This document shows positions 56,652-64,000 of a stretch of DNA of 64,000 bases, piece by piece. The stretch lies in NCBI RefSeq assembly GCF_001570765.1, contig NZ_BCSH01000007.1, forward strand, positions 62,001 to 126,000, read 5' to 3'. Source of the stretch: Nocardiopsis listeri NBRC 13360 (GTDB lineage Bacteria > Actinomycetota > Actinomycetes > Streptosporangiales > Streptosporangiaceae). A program made the translations under genes and the position numbers. Numbering within the stretch: position 1 is the stretch's first letter; each line of letters opens with the position of its first letter. The notes below the pieces were generated by a model. The model was not told the origin of the DNA, did no database searches, and worked only from the letters and a program-made list of their open reading frames with translations.

Positions 56652-57818
56652 ATGCCCTCACCGCCCCACCCCAAGCGCGACTACCGACGCCCCGAACCCG
56701 ACCGTGCCGCCGGCGCCCTGCTGGGCCCCCTGGCCACCGACGCCCTGGTGGGCACCCCACCCACCAGGCCCACCATCGACCCGACCCTGACCCACCTGAT
56801 CCACACCGCCCTGCAAGGCGCACTCACCACCGTCACCCCCACCGACCCGCCCCCGGACCCCACCGCCCGCGCCTGGGCCCACACCCTGCGCACCCTGGTA
56901 CGCACCGGACAGCTGCCCGACCACCCCGGCGCCCTGGAACACACCCCCGACCACGACCCCCACGGCGTCTCCTGGCGGGCCCTGACCCACACCCCGCCAC
57001 CGGCGCACGACCCCGCCCGCGGAGCCTTCGCCTGCACCCACCTGGTCGACGCCATCAAGGCCGCCCACCGCACCGGCGGCCACACCGCCGCCCTGTACAC
57101 CGCGGCCCTGGCCGGAGCCCGCTGGGGCGCCTCGGCCCTACCACTACAAGCGATGCGCCACCTCAGCGAACACACCGACCCCCACACCCCCATCACCACC
57201 GCCCTACAAGCGATCGCCACCCGCTCCGATCCCACCCAATGGCCACAAGCACCCCTGAACCAAGAGGACCGCCAACGCTTCACCCCCTTCGCCGTTCCCC
57301 ACCCCCTGGACCCCCACGTACTCCTGGGCAACCTGGCCCACCTACGCCACCACCCCACCGCCACCGACGCCGTGGTCTCCCTGTGCCGCACCCACCCCCA
57401 CGACGCACCCCACCTGCCCGGACCCGACTGGGTCCGCGTATGGCTGCACGACGCGCCCGGCGCCAACCCCAACCTGCACTACACCCTGGACCAGGCCGCC
57501 ACGGCCGTGGCCACCCTGCGCGCCGAAGGGAAAAGCGTCCTGGTGCACTGCTGGGCCGGAGCCTCCCGCACCCCCGCGGTGGCCGCCCGCTACGCCATCA
57601 CCACCCTGGGCGCACCACCCCTGCCCACCATGACCACCCTCATCACCGCCGTGGGCGGGCACCTGGACAACCCCACCCTGTCCCAGGCCGTGGCCCACCT
57701 CAGCGGCATCGACCTGCCCGACCCCGCCCACACCCTCTTCAACGGAGACCCACCCCCACGACGCCCCGACCTGCGCACCCACACCTGCCACCACCACACC
57801 CCCGACCCACACCGGTGA
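56652..57818 (+). CDS. degenerate ADP-ribosylglycohydrolase-like domain fused to a dual-specificity phosphatase
   Basis: A 388-residue fusion. The N-terminal part (about 15-190) follows the ADP-ribosylglycohydrolase (DraG/ARH) fold pattern: DRAAGALLGPLATDALVG at the start and TGGHTAALYTAALAGARWGA near residues 150-170. The metal-binding residues are missing: no TDDT-like motif, and the usual GGDTDT is GGHTAA. The C-terminal part (about 220-370) is a DSP/PTP phosphatase with the P-loop HCWAGASR (Cys300, Arg306). So the phosphatase is probably active and the first domain may only bind ADP-ribose or a modified protein. GAGAGGA precedes the ATG. Confidence 0.75.
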   Translation: MPSPPHPKRDYRRPEPDRAAGALLGPLATDALVGTPPTRPTIDPTLTHLIHTALQGALTTVTPTDPPPDPTARAWAHTLRTLVRTGQLPDHPGALEHTPDHDPHGVSWRALTHTPPPAHDPARGAFACTHLVDAIKAAHRTGGHTAALYTAALAGARWGASALPLQAMRHLSEHTDPHTPITTALQAIATRSDPTQWPQAPLNQEDRQRFTPFAVPHPLDPHVLLGNLAHLRHHPTATDAVVSLCRTHPHDAPHLPGPDWVRVWLHDAPGANPNLHYTLDQAATAVATLRAEGKSVLVHCWAGASRTPAVAARYAITTLGAPPLPTMTTLITAVGGHLDNPTLSQAVAHLSGIDLPDPAHTLFNGDPPPRRPDLRTHTCHHHTPDPHR

Positions 57819-58048
57819 GAAGTTCCACAAACCTCCCCTTTCCGGTACCGTTACCCTCGCGTTACTCCTAAGCTCTGCGCTCAGACCCCGTGCAACACCA
57901 TTGACACCGGCGGCCCCACTCCACCCGTGCCGCCCCCACCCCCAGGGGGCCCACACCGGCAGGCGCACCACGCACCCGCCCCTCACCGTGCCCCGCAAGC
58001 ACCAGGAGAGGGACCGCCCTGAACCGTTCCCGTTCGAAGGACTGCGTC

Positions 58049-58798
58049 GTGGGCAAACACCAGCCCCAGAACCCACCGGTGGACGACCACCTCGACGAGG
58101 GCACGGCCACCCACGCCGACGCCCACACCCCAACGGCCCCCGCGCCACTGGGCCCACGTCGAGCAGCCGCACGCTCACGCAAAAAGCGCGCCCTGATCGT
58201 GGCCTCGGCCGCCGGCCTGACCCTGGTCGTGGGCGGCGGCGCCGCGGCCGCCGTCATCTCCTCCGGCGCCGACCCCGACAAGGCCACCACCACCGTGGGC
58301 ATCCCCCAAGCCCAACCCGACCCGCTACAGGCCTCCGCCGACGACCAAGAGGTCACCCCCGAACTACGCGAGCGCGCCGAAAACGCCCGCCAAGGGGCCA
58401 CCCAATCCCAATCGGCCGCCGGCACCACCATCGCCGAAGAACCCGAACCCGAAGAGGAGGAAGAGGAGGAGGAATCCACCACCGAATCCCCCTCCGAAGG
58501 CTCCGGGGAAGGCGGCACCTGCCAGGCCTCCTTCTACGGCGACGGCTTCCACGGTGCCACCACCGCCAACGGCGAAACCTTCGACACCAACGCCATGACG
58601 GCCGCGCACAAGACCCTGCCCTTCGACACCATGGTCCAGGTCACCAACCCCGGCAACGGTAAATCGGTGACCGTGCGCATCAACGACCGCGGACCCTACA
58701 TCGACGGACGCTGCCTGGACCTGTCCACGGCCGCCTTCGACGAGATCATCGGCACCGGCTCCGGAGTGGGCACCGTCTCCTGGCAGGTCGTGGGCTGA
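58049..58798 (+). CDS. RlpA-like double-psi beta-barrel membrane-anchored protein
   Basis: A 249-residue protein: cytoplasmic basic N terminus, one helix (about residues 47-70) and an outside linker with a poly-Glu run ([17 protein letters not shown]), then a C-terminal double-psi barrel (about 155-249): [36 protein letters not shown] and [11 protein letters not shown]. RlpA-like proteins cleave or bind peptidoglycan glycan strands; in actinobacteria this fold also occurs in expansin-like wall proteins. GTG start with GAAGGA upstream. I looked for a ydaO c-di-AMP riboswitch in the 230-bp upstream gap and did not find one. Confidence 0.82.
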   Translation: MGKHQPQNPPVDDHLDEGTATHADAHTPTAPAPLGPRRAAARSRKKRALIVASAAGLTLVVGGGAAAAVISSGADPDKATTTVGIPQAQPDPLQASADDQEVTPELRERAENARQGATQSQSAAGTTIAEEPEPEEEEEEEESTTESPSEGSGEGGTCQASFYGDGFHGATTANGETFDTNAMTAAHKTLPFDTMVQVTNPGNGKSVTVRINDRGPYIDGRCLDLSTAAFDEIIGTGSGVGTVSWQVVG

Positions 58799-58817
58799 AA
58801 CACCCTCCACCACCTTC

Positions 58818-58854
58818 GAGGGGCGCCCGGGAATACGATCCCCGAGCGCCCCTC
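58818..58854 (+). terminator. terminator of the RlpA-like gene
   Basis: GAGGGGCGC (58818-58826) and GCGCCCCTC (58846-58854) pair perfectly, with an inner CGGG/CCCG extension, 20 nt after the stop. Confidence 0.7.
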
Positions 58855-59004
58855 GCCCATGTCACCGCCCCACCCGCCCCCGGCGGCGTACAATTCCCGC
58901 CCAGGGACCCCACCTCACCAGCGGACCGCCCCCACACGTCACCCCCACGTGACACAATCCCGCACCACCACGAACACCGAAACACACAAGGGGAGCACAG
59001 GGCC

Positions 59005-62000
59005 TTGTTCCGCACCACCTCCGGCTGGGTCATCTCACCCACCGACCTGGTCGACACCCTCGAATGCGACCACCGCACCGCACTCAAAAGCGCCCTGGCC
59101 GCCCACGTGCCCGGCACACCCCGACCCGAACCCGTCGACGCCCTCGTCGCCCAACACGGCCACGCCCACGAAAAAGCCGAACTCGACCGCCTACGCCACG
59201 TCTTCGGCCAGGTCACCACCATCGCCGACCCCGAACCCGACGACCAGGACCTGGCCCGCGCCGCCCACCAGACCGCCCAGGCCATGGCGGCAGGCGTCCC
59301 CGTCATCTACCAGGGCGTCTTCCACCACCGACTCACCGACCACGTCGCCTTCCACGGACGCGCCGACTTCCTCATCCGCTCCGACCTGGACACCACCACC
59401 GGCCGGCCCCGCCCTGACCACACCGGCGAACCCACCTACGAACCCTGGGACACCAAACTCGCCCGCCGCCCCGGCCCCGCCGCCATCATCCAACTGGCCG
59501 CCTACGCCCAAGCCGTACCCCACCTGCACGGCCCCGCCCCCCACCACATGCACCTGCTCACCGGCGACGGACACACCCACACCCTGCCCACCTCCGACTT
59601 CACCCCCATCCTGACCACCATCACCACCCGCCTACTCGACCACCTGGCCACCCCACCCGCCCTGCCCACCCCCACCTGGGGACAACCCCGACCCACCTGC
59701 GAGGGCTGCGGCTACAACACCTGGTGCTCCCAAGGACGCGTGGTGGCCCGCCACCTGTCCCTGGTCGCGGGCCTGCGCACCGACCAGGCCACCAAACTCA
59801 CCGACGCCGGCCTGAACACCATCGACGCCCTGGCCGCCGCCACCGAACAGGACCGACCCACCACCCTGCCCCGCCGCTCCTTCGACCAACTCCGCGCCCA
59901 AGCCCTCCTCCAAGTACGCCAGGACACCACCCGCACCCCCACCGACCCCCAAGGCACCGTCACCGCCGAGGTCTTCTCACCCGAGGGACTGGCCACCCTG
60001 CCCGCACCCGCCCCCGGCGACCTCTTCTTCGACATGGAGGGCTACCCCTACCACTCCACCCAAGGCGGACGAGGCCTGGAATACCTCTTCGGCGCCACCA
60101 CCGAAGACCCCCAAGGCAACGAAACCTTCCACGCCTTTTGGGCCCACGACCGCGCCCAGGAGAAAAAGGCCCTGGAGGACTTCGTCGACTTCGCCCTGGC
60201 CCGCATCGACACCGACCAGGGCGCCCACATCTACCACTACGCCTCCTACGAAGTGGACCGCCTCAAACACCTCAGCTCCGAGTACAACACCCGCGAAGAG
60301 GAAGTCGACCGGCTCCTACGCGAACACCGCCTCATCGACCTGTACACCGTGGTCCGCAAGAGCCTGCGCGTATCGCAGCGCTCCTACTCCATCAAGTACC
60401 TCGAACCCCTCTACCTGGACACCACCCGCTCCGGCCACGTCACAACCGCCACCTCCAGCATCGACGCCTACGCCGCCTACCTCACCGCCCGCCAAGAACA
60501 CGACCCCACCACCGCACAACGGGTCCTGGACGACATCGCCGCCTACAACCGCGACGACTGCCACTCCACCGCACGCCTACGCGACTGGCTCGAAGAACAC
60601 CGCACCCACCAGGGCATCACCACCCGCCCCCTGATCCAGAGCGAACTCACCGAGGAAGAAGCCGAACGCGCCCGCAAAAGAGCCGAGAAGGCCGCCCGCC
60701 ACGCCGCCCTGACCGGCCCCCTCCTGGAGGGGGTACCCCAAGACCCCGACCAGCGCACCGAAGACGACCACCCCCGCGCCGCCCTGGCCGCCCTGGTCGG
60801 CTACTACCGACGCGAGAACTCCCCGCCCTGGCGCGAACACTTCCAACGCCAAAGCGCACCCCTGCCGGAACTGGAGACCGACACCAACTGCGCCGTGCCC
60901 TGGCAGGTCCACGTGGGCGCATGGCAAGAGCCCACCGGCCGTCAAAAAACCGCACGCCGCGAAGTGGCCATGCGCCTGGACCGCGCCCACCCCAACCCCT
61001 TCGGTGTCGGCGACAGCGTCCACCTACTGCACCCCCAAGCCCCCGGACAGGCCGCCACCACCCACCCCGCCAAGGTCCTGGCCGCCGAACCCGACTCCCT
61101 CGAACTACTGGAGAGCGCCCCACCCGAGGACACCATCTCCGCCGCCCCGGTGGCCGCCCTACCCGGTTCCCCCATCGACCCCAAACCCAAGGACGGCGCC
61201 CTGGAAGGGGTCGCCCACACCGCCGCCCAGGAACTGCCCACCTGGCCCGCCCACCCCGGCCTGGACGCCCTACGCCGCATCCCCCCACGCCTGAACCCCC
61301 CGGGCCCCCTGCCACGACCCACCGGCGGCGGCGACCTCATCGACGCCGCCATCAGCGCAGTGGACCGCCTGGACCACTCCTACCTGGCCGTCCAAGGCCC
61401 ACCCGGAGCCGGCAAAACCTACCTGGCCGCCCAGCTCATCACCCACCTGATCAAACAAGGACGCAGCGTGGGCGTGTGCTCCACCGGCCACAAGGCCGTG
61501 GAGAACGTCATGTCCGCCGCCCTGCGCGCCGCCCAGGACCAAGGCCTGACCCTGGCCGCCGCCAAACGCCCCCGCGGCGGCAAGAAGGACCCCGACGCCC
61601 CCTGGTACCAACCCTCCAGCCAACAGGTCCTGGCCAACTGGCGCACCAAACACACCACCAAGGGCGAACCCGTCCTCATCGGCGGCACCGCCTGGGGCAT
61701 GTCCGGCGCAGACACCATCGCCGACCCCCTGGACGTACTCATCATCGACGAGGCCGGACAATTCGCCCTGGCCGACACCCTGGCCGTGTCCGCCTCCGCC
61801 CACAACCTCGTCCTACTGGGCGACCCACAACAACTACCCCAGGTCGTCCAAGGCGTGCACACCGACGGCGCCGACGCCTCGGCCCTGCAACACCTGATGG
61901 CCGACCAGGCCATCATCGACCCCGCCCTGGGCTACTTCCTGGACCAGACCAGGCGCATGCACCCGGCCGTGTGCGCCCCCGTCTCCACCCTGTCCTACCA

Positions 62001-62574
62001 AGGACGCCTCCAAGCCCACCCCACCACCACGACCCGCACCCTGAGCACCCTGCACCCCGGGGTGTACTCACTCCCCATCACCCACACCGGCCGCACCACC
62101 CACAGCCCCGAAGAGATCGACGCGGTCCTCCAAGCCGCCCTGCGCCTGACCCACGAACACCTCACCACCGACCCCCGACAAGGACCACGCCCCCTGACCG
62201 GCACCGACATCCTGGTGGTGGCCCCCTACAACCTGCAGGTACGCGCCCTACGCCGCGCCCTTGCCCGAGCAGCCAAGGACCACCCCGCCCTGGAAGGGGT
62301 ACGCGTGGGCACCGTCGACAAGTTCCAAGGCCAAGAGGCCGCCGCCGTCATCTGCTCCATGACCACCTCCAACGCCGCACAGACCAGCCGCGGCCCCTCC
62401 TTCGTCCTGGACCGCAACCGACTCAACGTCGCCCTCTCACGCGCCCAACTCCTCGCCCTGGTCATCCACTCACCCGACCTGCTCACCACCACCCCCCGCA
62501 CCGTGGACGAACTACGCCTGCTGGCCTCCTTCACCGGCCTGGTCACCACCGCCCGCCCCTGGCCTTCGAAGTGA
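59005..62574 (+). CDS. TM0106-type RecB nuclease / RNase H-like nuclease / SF1 helicase fusion
   Basis: A 1189-residue three-part enzyme. (1) Residues 1-250: RecB/Cas4-type PD-(D/E)xK nuclease with GRADF, WDTK and IQLAAY and four cysteines (21, 232, 235, 241) placed as in Cas4/AddB iron-sulfur clusters. (2) About 335-560: RNase H-like (YprB/DUF2779) nuclease with Asp343/Glu345 in FFDMEGY and YNRDDC. (3) From about 770: SF1 Dna2/Upf1-like helicase with Walker A GPPGAGKT (798-805), DEAGQ, GDPQQLPQV, and the C-terminal VDKFQGQEAAAVICS and NRLNVALSRA. It resembles TM0106-family proteins; the cellular role (repair or defence) is not settled. TTG start, AAGGGGAG upstream. Confidence 0.88.
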   Translation: MFRTTSGWVISPTDLVDTLECDHRTALKSALAAHVPGTPRPEPVDALVAQHGHAHEKAELDRLRHVFGQVTTIADPEPDDQDLARAAHQTAQAMAAGVPVIYQGVFHHRLTDHVAFHGRADFLIRSDLDTTTGRPRPDHTGEPTYEPWDTKLARRPGPAAIIQLAAYAQAVPHLHGPAPHHMHLLTGDGHTHTLPTSDFTPILTTITTRLLDHLATPPALPTPTWGQPRPTCEGCGYNTWCSQGRVVARHLSLVAGLRTDQATKLTDAGLNTIDALAAATEQDRPTTLPRRSFDQLRAQALLQVRQDTTRTPTDPQGTVTAEVFSPEGLATLPAPAPGDLFFDMEGYPYHSTQGGRGLEYLFGATTEDPQGNETFHAFWAHDRAQEKKALEDFVDFALARIDTDQGAHIYHYASYEVDRLKHLSSEYNTREEEVDRLLREHRLIDLYTVVRKSLRVSQRSYSIKYLEPLYLDTTRSGHVTTATSSIDAYAAYLTARQEHDPTTAQRVLDDIAAYNRDDCHSTARLRDWLEEHRTHQGITTRPLIQSELTEEEAERARKRAEKAARHAALTGPLLEGVPQDPDQRTEDDHPRAALAALVGYYRRENSPPWREHFQRQSAPLPELETDTNCAVPWQVHVGAWQEPTGRQKTARREVAMRLDRAHPNPFGVGDSVHLLHPQAPGQAATTHPAKVLAAEPDSLELLESAPPEDTISAAPVAALPGSPIDPKPKDGALEGVAHTAAQELPTWPAHPGLDALRRIPPRLNPPGPLPRPTGGGDLIDAAISAVDRLDHSYLAVQGPPGAGKTYLAAQLITHLIKQGRSVGVCSTGHKAVENVMSAALRAAQDQGLTLAAAKRPRGGKKDPDAPWYQPSSQQVLANWRTKHTTKGEPVLIGGTAWGMSGADTIADPLDVLIIDEAGQFALADTLAVSASAHNLVLLGDPQQLPQVVQGVHTDGADASALQHLMADQAIIDPALGYFLDQTRRMHPAVCAPVSTLSYQGRLQAHPTTTTRTLSTLHPGVYSLPITHTGRTTHSPEEIDAVLQAALRLTHEHLTTDPRQGPRPLTGTDILVVAPYNLQVRALRRALARAAKDHPALEGVRVGTVDKFQGQEAAAVICSMTTSNAAQTSRGPSFVLDRNRLNVALSRAQLLALVIHSPDLLTTTPRTVDELRLLASFTGLVTTARPWPSK

Positions 62575-62755
62575 GGCACACGCCCCCTCCCAGGTTTCGG
62601 ACACATCCCTGGTGGAGTACGTTTTAGATGGCACACCACCACCCCGGCTCACCCCCGTGACGGGTACCCGGTATGCCCGCGGGCCGCGACGCCGCGCGCC
62701 GCGCCCCCTTGACCCGGACCACCACCCGCATTTGTCGAAAGGCCGAACGGCCCCC

Positions 62756-63079
62756 GTGTCTGAACGACCCTCCGCCCCCCAGGGCGGCCGCAACACCCGC
62801 CACCCCACCGGGATCCGCGTCGTCATCGCCATCCTGGCCCTTCTCGCCCTGGCCCTTGGCCCCCTGGGATATCTGATGGGGTTGGACGCCCAAGCCCACG
62901 CCGGATCGGCCGCCGAATGGTTCACCCTGGCCTTCGGCGCCGCCGTCGGACTCCCCTTCCTGGCCGCCGCCGTGGCCACCGTCGCCGGCGACCGCCGCGC
63001 CGCCCTATGGTCCCTGGCCCTGCTGGCCTGGCCGGTGGTGTTCGTGGTGGTCGTTCACCTGCTGGGCATGGCCGGGTAG
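62756..63079 (+). CDS. small membrane protein, three helices
   Basis: A 107-residue protein with hydrophobic segments near residues 20-40, 53-74 and 83-103 and a short polar N terminus. No family recognised. The GTG at 62756 is the first start downstream of a poor upstream region; a GAAAGG stands somewhat too far away (about 13-15 bp), so the start is uncertain. The next gene begins 10 bp after its stop but has its own -10. Confidence 0.55.
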   Translation: MSERPSAPQGGRNTRHPTGIRVVIAILALLALALGPLGYLMGLDAQAHAGSAAEWFTLAFGAAVGLPFLAAAVATVAGDRRAALWSLALLAWPVVFVVVVHLLGMAG

Positions 63080-63082
63080 GCT
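63077..63082 (+). promoter_or_regulatory. -10 element of a leaderless transcript
   Basis: TAGGCT overlaps the stop codon of the upstream gene and lies seven bases before the GTG at 63090, the leaderless arrangement also seen at 7413 and 13293. Confidence 0.4.
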
Positions 63083-63089
63083 CCGGCCC

Positions 63090-63623
63090 GTGTCACCCAA
63101 GAAGCGCAAACGCCGCAAACCCCAGGAACAACCGGCCACCACCCCTGCGCGGGAGGCCGAACAGGGACGCGTCCTACCGGGCACCACACCCGAAAAACGC
63201 ACCCTCAAACGCACCCCCGTGGTGGTGGCCTCCCCACCCGACCGGCGCCTCACCGCGCTGTGGGTGATCCTGTGGATCGCCTGGGCCCTGGGCACACCCC
63301 TGGCCCTGGCCGGACTGCTCTTCGCCGGACTGGACACCGGCCAAGTCCCCAACGACCCCGGCATGGACGACCCCCAAACAGCCGCCCGACTGATGGCCGA
63401 ACAAGAACGACGAACGATGCGCGCCATGGGCAACACCCTGGTGTGGCTGCTGATCATGGCCTGGGGGGTGCCCGCACTGGGCACCGCCCTGGCCCTGGCA
63501 CTACGCCGCAAGATGGCCGCCCTGTGCTTCGCCCTGGCCCTGGCCCTCTCGGTCACCCTGCTGTTCCTGGTCTCCCCGCCCACCGAGATCTGGGGCGCCC
63601 TGAGCGCCCACCTGTTGGGCTGA
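63090..63623 (+). CDS. three-helix membrane protein of unknown function
   Basis: A 177-residue protein: strongly basic N terminus (SPKKRKRRKPQEQ), helix near 55-78, an acidic loop (DTGQVPNDPGMDDPQ), and two helices at about 113-137 and 140-162. No family recognised. The GTG start has no Shine-Dalgarno but sits seven bases after TAGGCT. Confidence 0.65.
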   Translation: MSPKKRKRRKPQEQPATTPAREAEQGRVLPGTTPEKRTLKRTPVVVASPPDRRLTALWVILWIAWALGTPLALAGLLFAGLDTGQVPNDPGMDDPQTAARLMAEQERRTMRAMGNTLVWLLIMAWGVPALGTALALALRRKMAALCFALALALSVTLLFLVSPPTEIWGALSAHLLG

Positions 63624-63676
63624 AACCCCTCCCACCCGGCCACGCCTGACCCGAGCCCGAACCACCACCGGCCACA

Positions 63677-64000
63677 ATGGAACACGTGGACACCACCCAA
63701 GCACCCACCATCGACACCGACGGCGCACTACCCGTCACCGTACGCAGCCGCCTACGCCACGTGGACCACGGCGTACTCGTGGACACCCGCGCCCTGGAAC
63801 GCGTACGCGAACGCTTCGACGCCGACCAGGCCCACCTACTGGGCACCTTCCTGGCCGGAGCCCAATCCCCGGCCACCCTGCGCGCCTACCGCGCCGACTG
63901 GACCTCCTTTTGCGCCTGGTGCCTGGCCGAGGGCCGCACCTCCCTGCCCGCCGACCCCACCGACGTGGCCGTCTACCTGGCCGTGTGCGCCCGCGCCCGC
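63677..64000 (+). CDS. tyrosine recombinase/integrase, N-terminal part (cut by window end)
   Basis: An open frame of 108 codons from ATG 63677 to the edge. After a 60-residue extension, SPATLRAYRADWTSFCAWCL followed by DPTDVAVYLAV is the SAM-like core-binding domain that grips DNA in phage-type integrases and XerD-like recombinases. The catalytic Arg/His/Tyr region is beyond the window. It may mark the border of an integrated element lying to the right, or be a stand-alone recombinase. Confidence 0.78.
   Translation, partial: MEHVDTTQAPTIDTDGALPVTVRSRLRHVDHGVLVDTRALERVRERFDADQAHLLGTFLAGAQSPATLRAYRADWTSFCAWCLAEGRTSLPADPTDVAVYLAVCARAR

Noticed and set aside
57819-58048. A ydaO (c-di-AMP) riboswitch upstream of the RlpA-like gene
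   Set aside because: Such genes in actinobacteria often have one, but I could not find the conserved ydaO core sequences in this 230-bp gap.
59724-62627. A 967-codon plus-strand frame inside the helicase gene
   Set aside because: It is the +1 shadow of the TM0106-type gene, almost only Arg, Pro, His and Gly; the other frame has Walker and nuclease motifs.
1-64000. CRISPR arrays, rRNA or tRNA genes
   Set aside because: I saw no regularly spaced direct repeats and no sequence with a T-loop and acceptor pairing that I could support by eye; a tRNAscan or CRISPR search was not possible.

Overview
The window is very GC-rich, densely coding DNA with GTG and TTG starts, many 4-nt stop/start overlaps, Tat and lipoprotein signals, a fused PabA-PabB, a PASTA-less Ser/Thr kinase and several families typical of filamentous actinomycetes (fulvocin C-related protein, baeRF2, DUF6807, DUF993). 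I infer a Nocardiopsaceae/Streptosporangiales-like chromosome. I see no tRNA, rRNA, CRISPR array or intact insertion sequence. The left edge cuts a D-amino-acid-oxidase-type gene and the right edge cuts a tyrosine recombinase gene.

Layout. 0-16.4 kb is housekeeping and accessory metabolism: a sugar porter, an ABC-F ribosome-protection-type ATPase with its own promoter and a possible leader peptide, fused aminodeoxychorismate synthase, an amidase, a quinone-oxidoreductase/DJ-1 divergent pair, a fulvocin C-related protein, an MntR-like DtxR regulator and a Tat-exported PhoD phosphatase. 16.4-23 kb carries two MFS efflux pumps. The first sits behind a leaderless 5-codon ORF encoding MRKRR. The second is divergent from an AraC/GyrI-type regulator. 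A baeRF2 (Rv2629-like) protein follows.

23.2-39.8 kb is a coherent carbohydrate locus. On the minus strand are two permeases and two paralogous substrate-binding lipoproteins. Divergent from them runs an operon of two Gfo/Idh/MocA oxidoreductases, a DUF6807 (PmoA-like) protein, an NAD-dependent epimerase/dehydrogenase and a LacI regulator. A convergent minus operon encodes a Gfo/Idh/MocA oxidoreductase, a DUF993 aldolase-like protein, a TIM-barrel sugar isomerase, a protein with the hallmarks of 5-dehydro-4-deoxyglucarate dehydratase, and a mandelate-racemase-type dehydratase. At least four LacI-type operators sit at the promoters, and two more lie in front of a decayed pectate lyase gene. 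Together this suggests an oxidative uronate/aldarate (pectin-derived) pathway whose extracellular lyase has been lost. The role of the three Gfo/Idh enzymes and of DUF993 is open.

39.8-49 kb: an exonuclease-BRCT protein, a Ser/Thr kinase, a GbsR/MarR regulator under a perfect 30-bp palindrome with its alpha/beta hydrolase, a manganese-type ABC transporter with a dyad over its start codon (a plausible MntR target), a small DNA-binding protein behind an inverted repeat, and a thioesterase. 49-56 kb: three GNAT-type proteins, a small protein with a RHIM-like VIQAG tail, a 52-residue membrane protein, an OmpA-domain lipoprotein, and a FrnE-type DsbA protein preceded by a small acidic Cys-ending peptide. 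56-64 kb: a degenerate ADP-ribosylglycohydrolase fused to a dual-specificity phosphatase, an RlpA-like protein, a 1189-residue nuclease-nuclease-helicase of the TM0106 type, two small membrane proteins and the integrase start.
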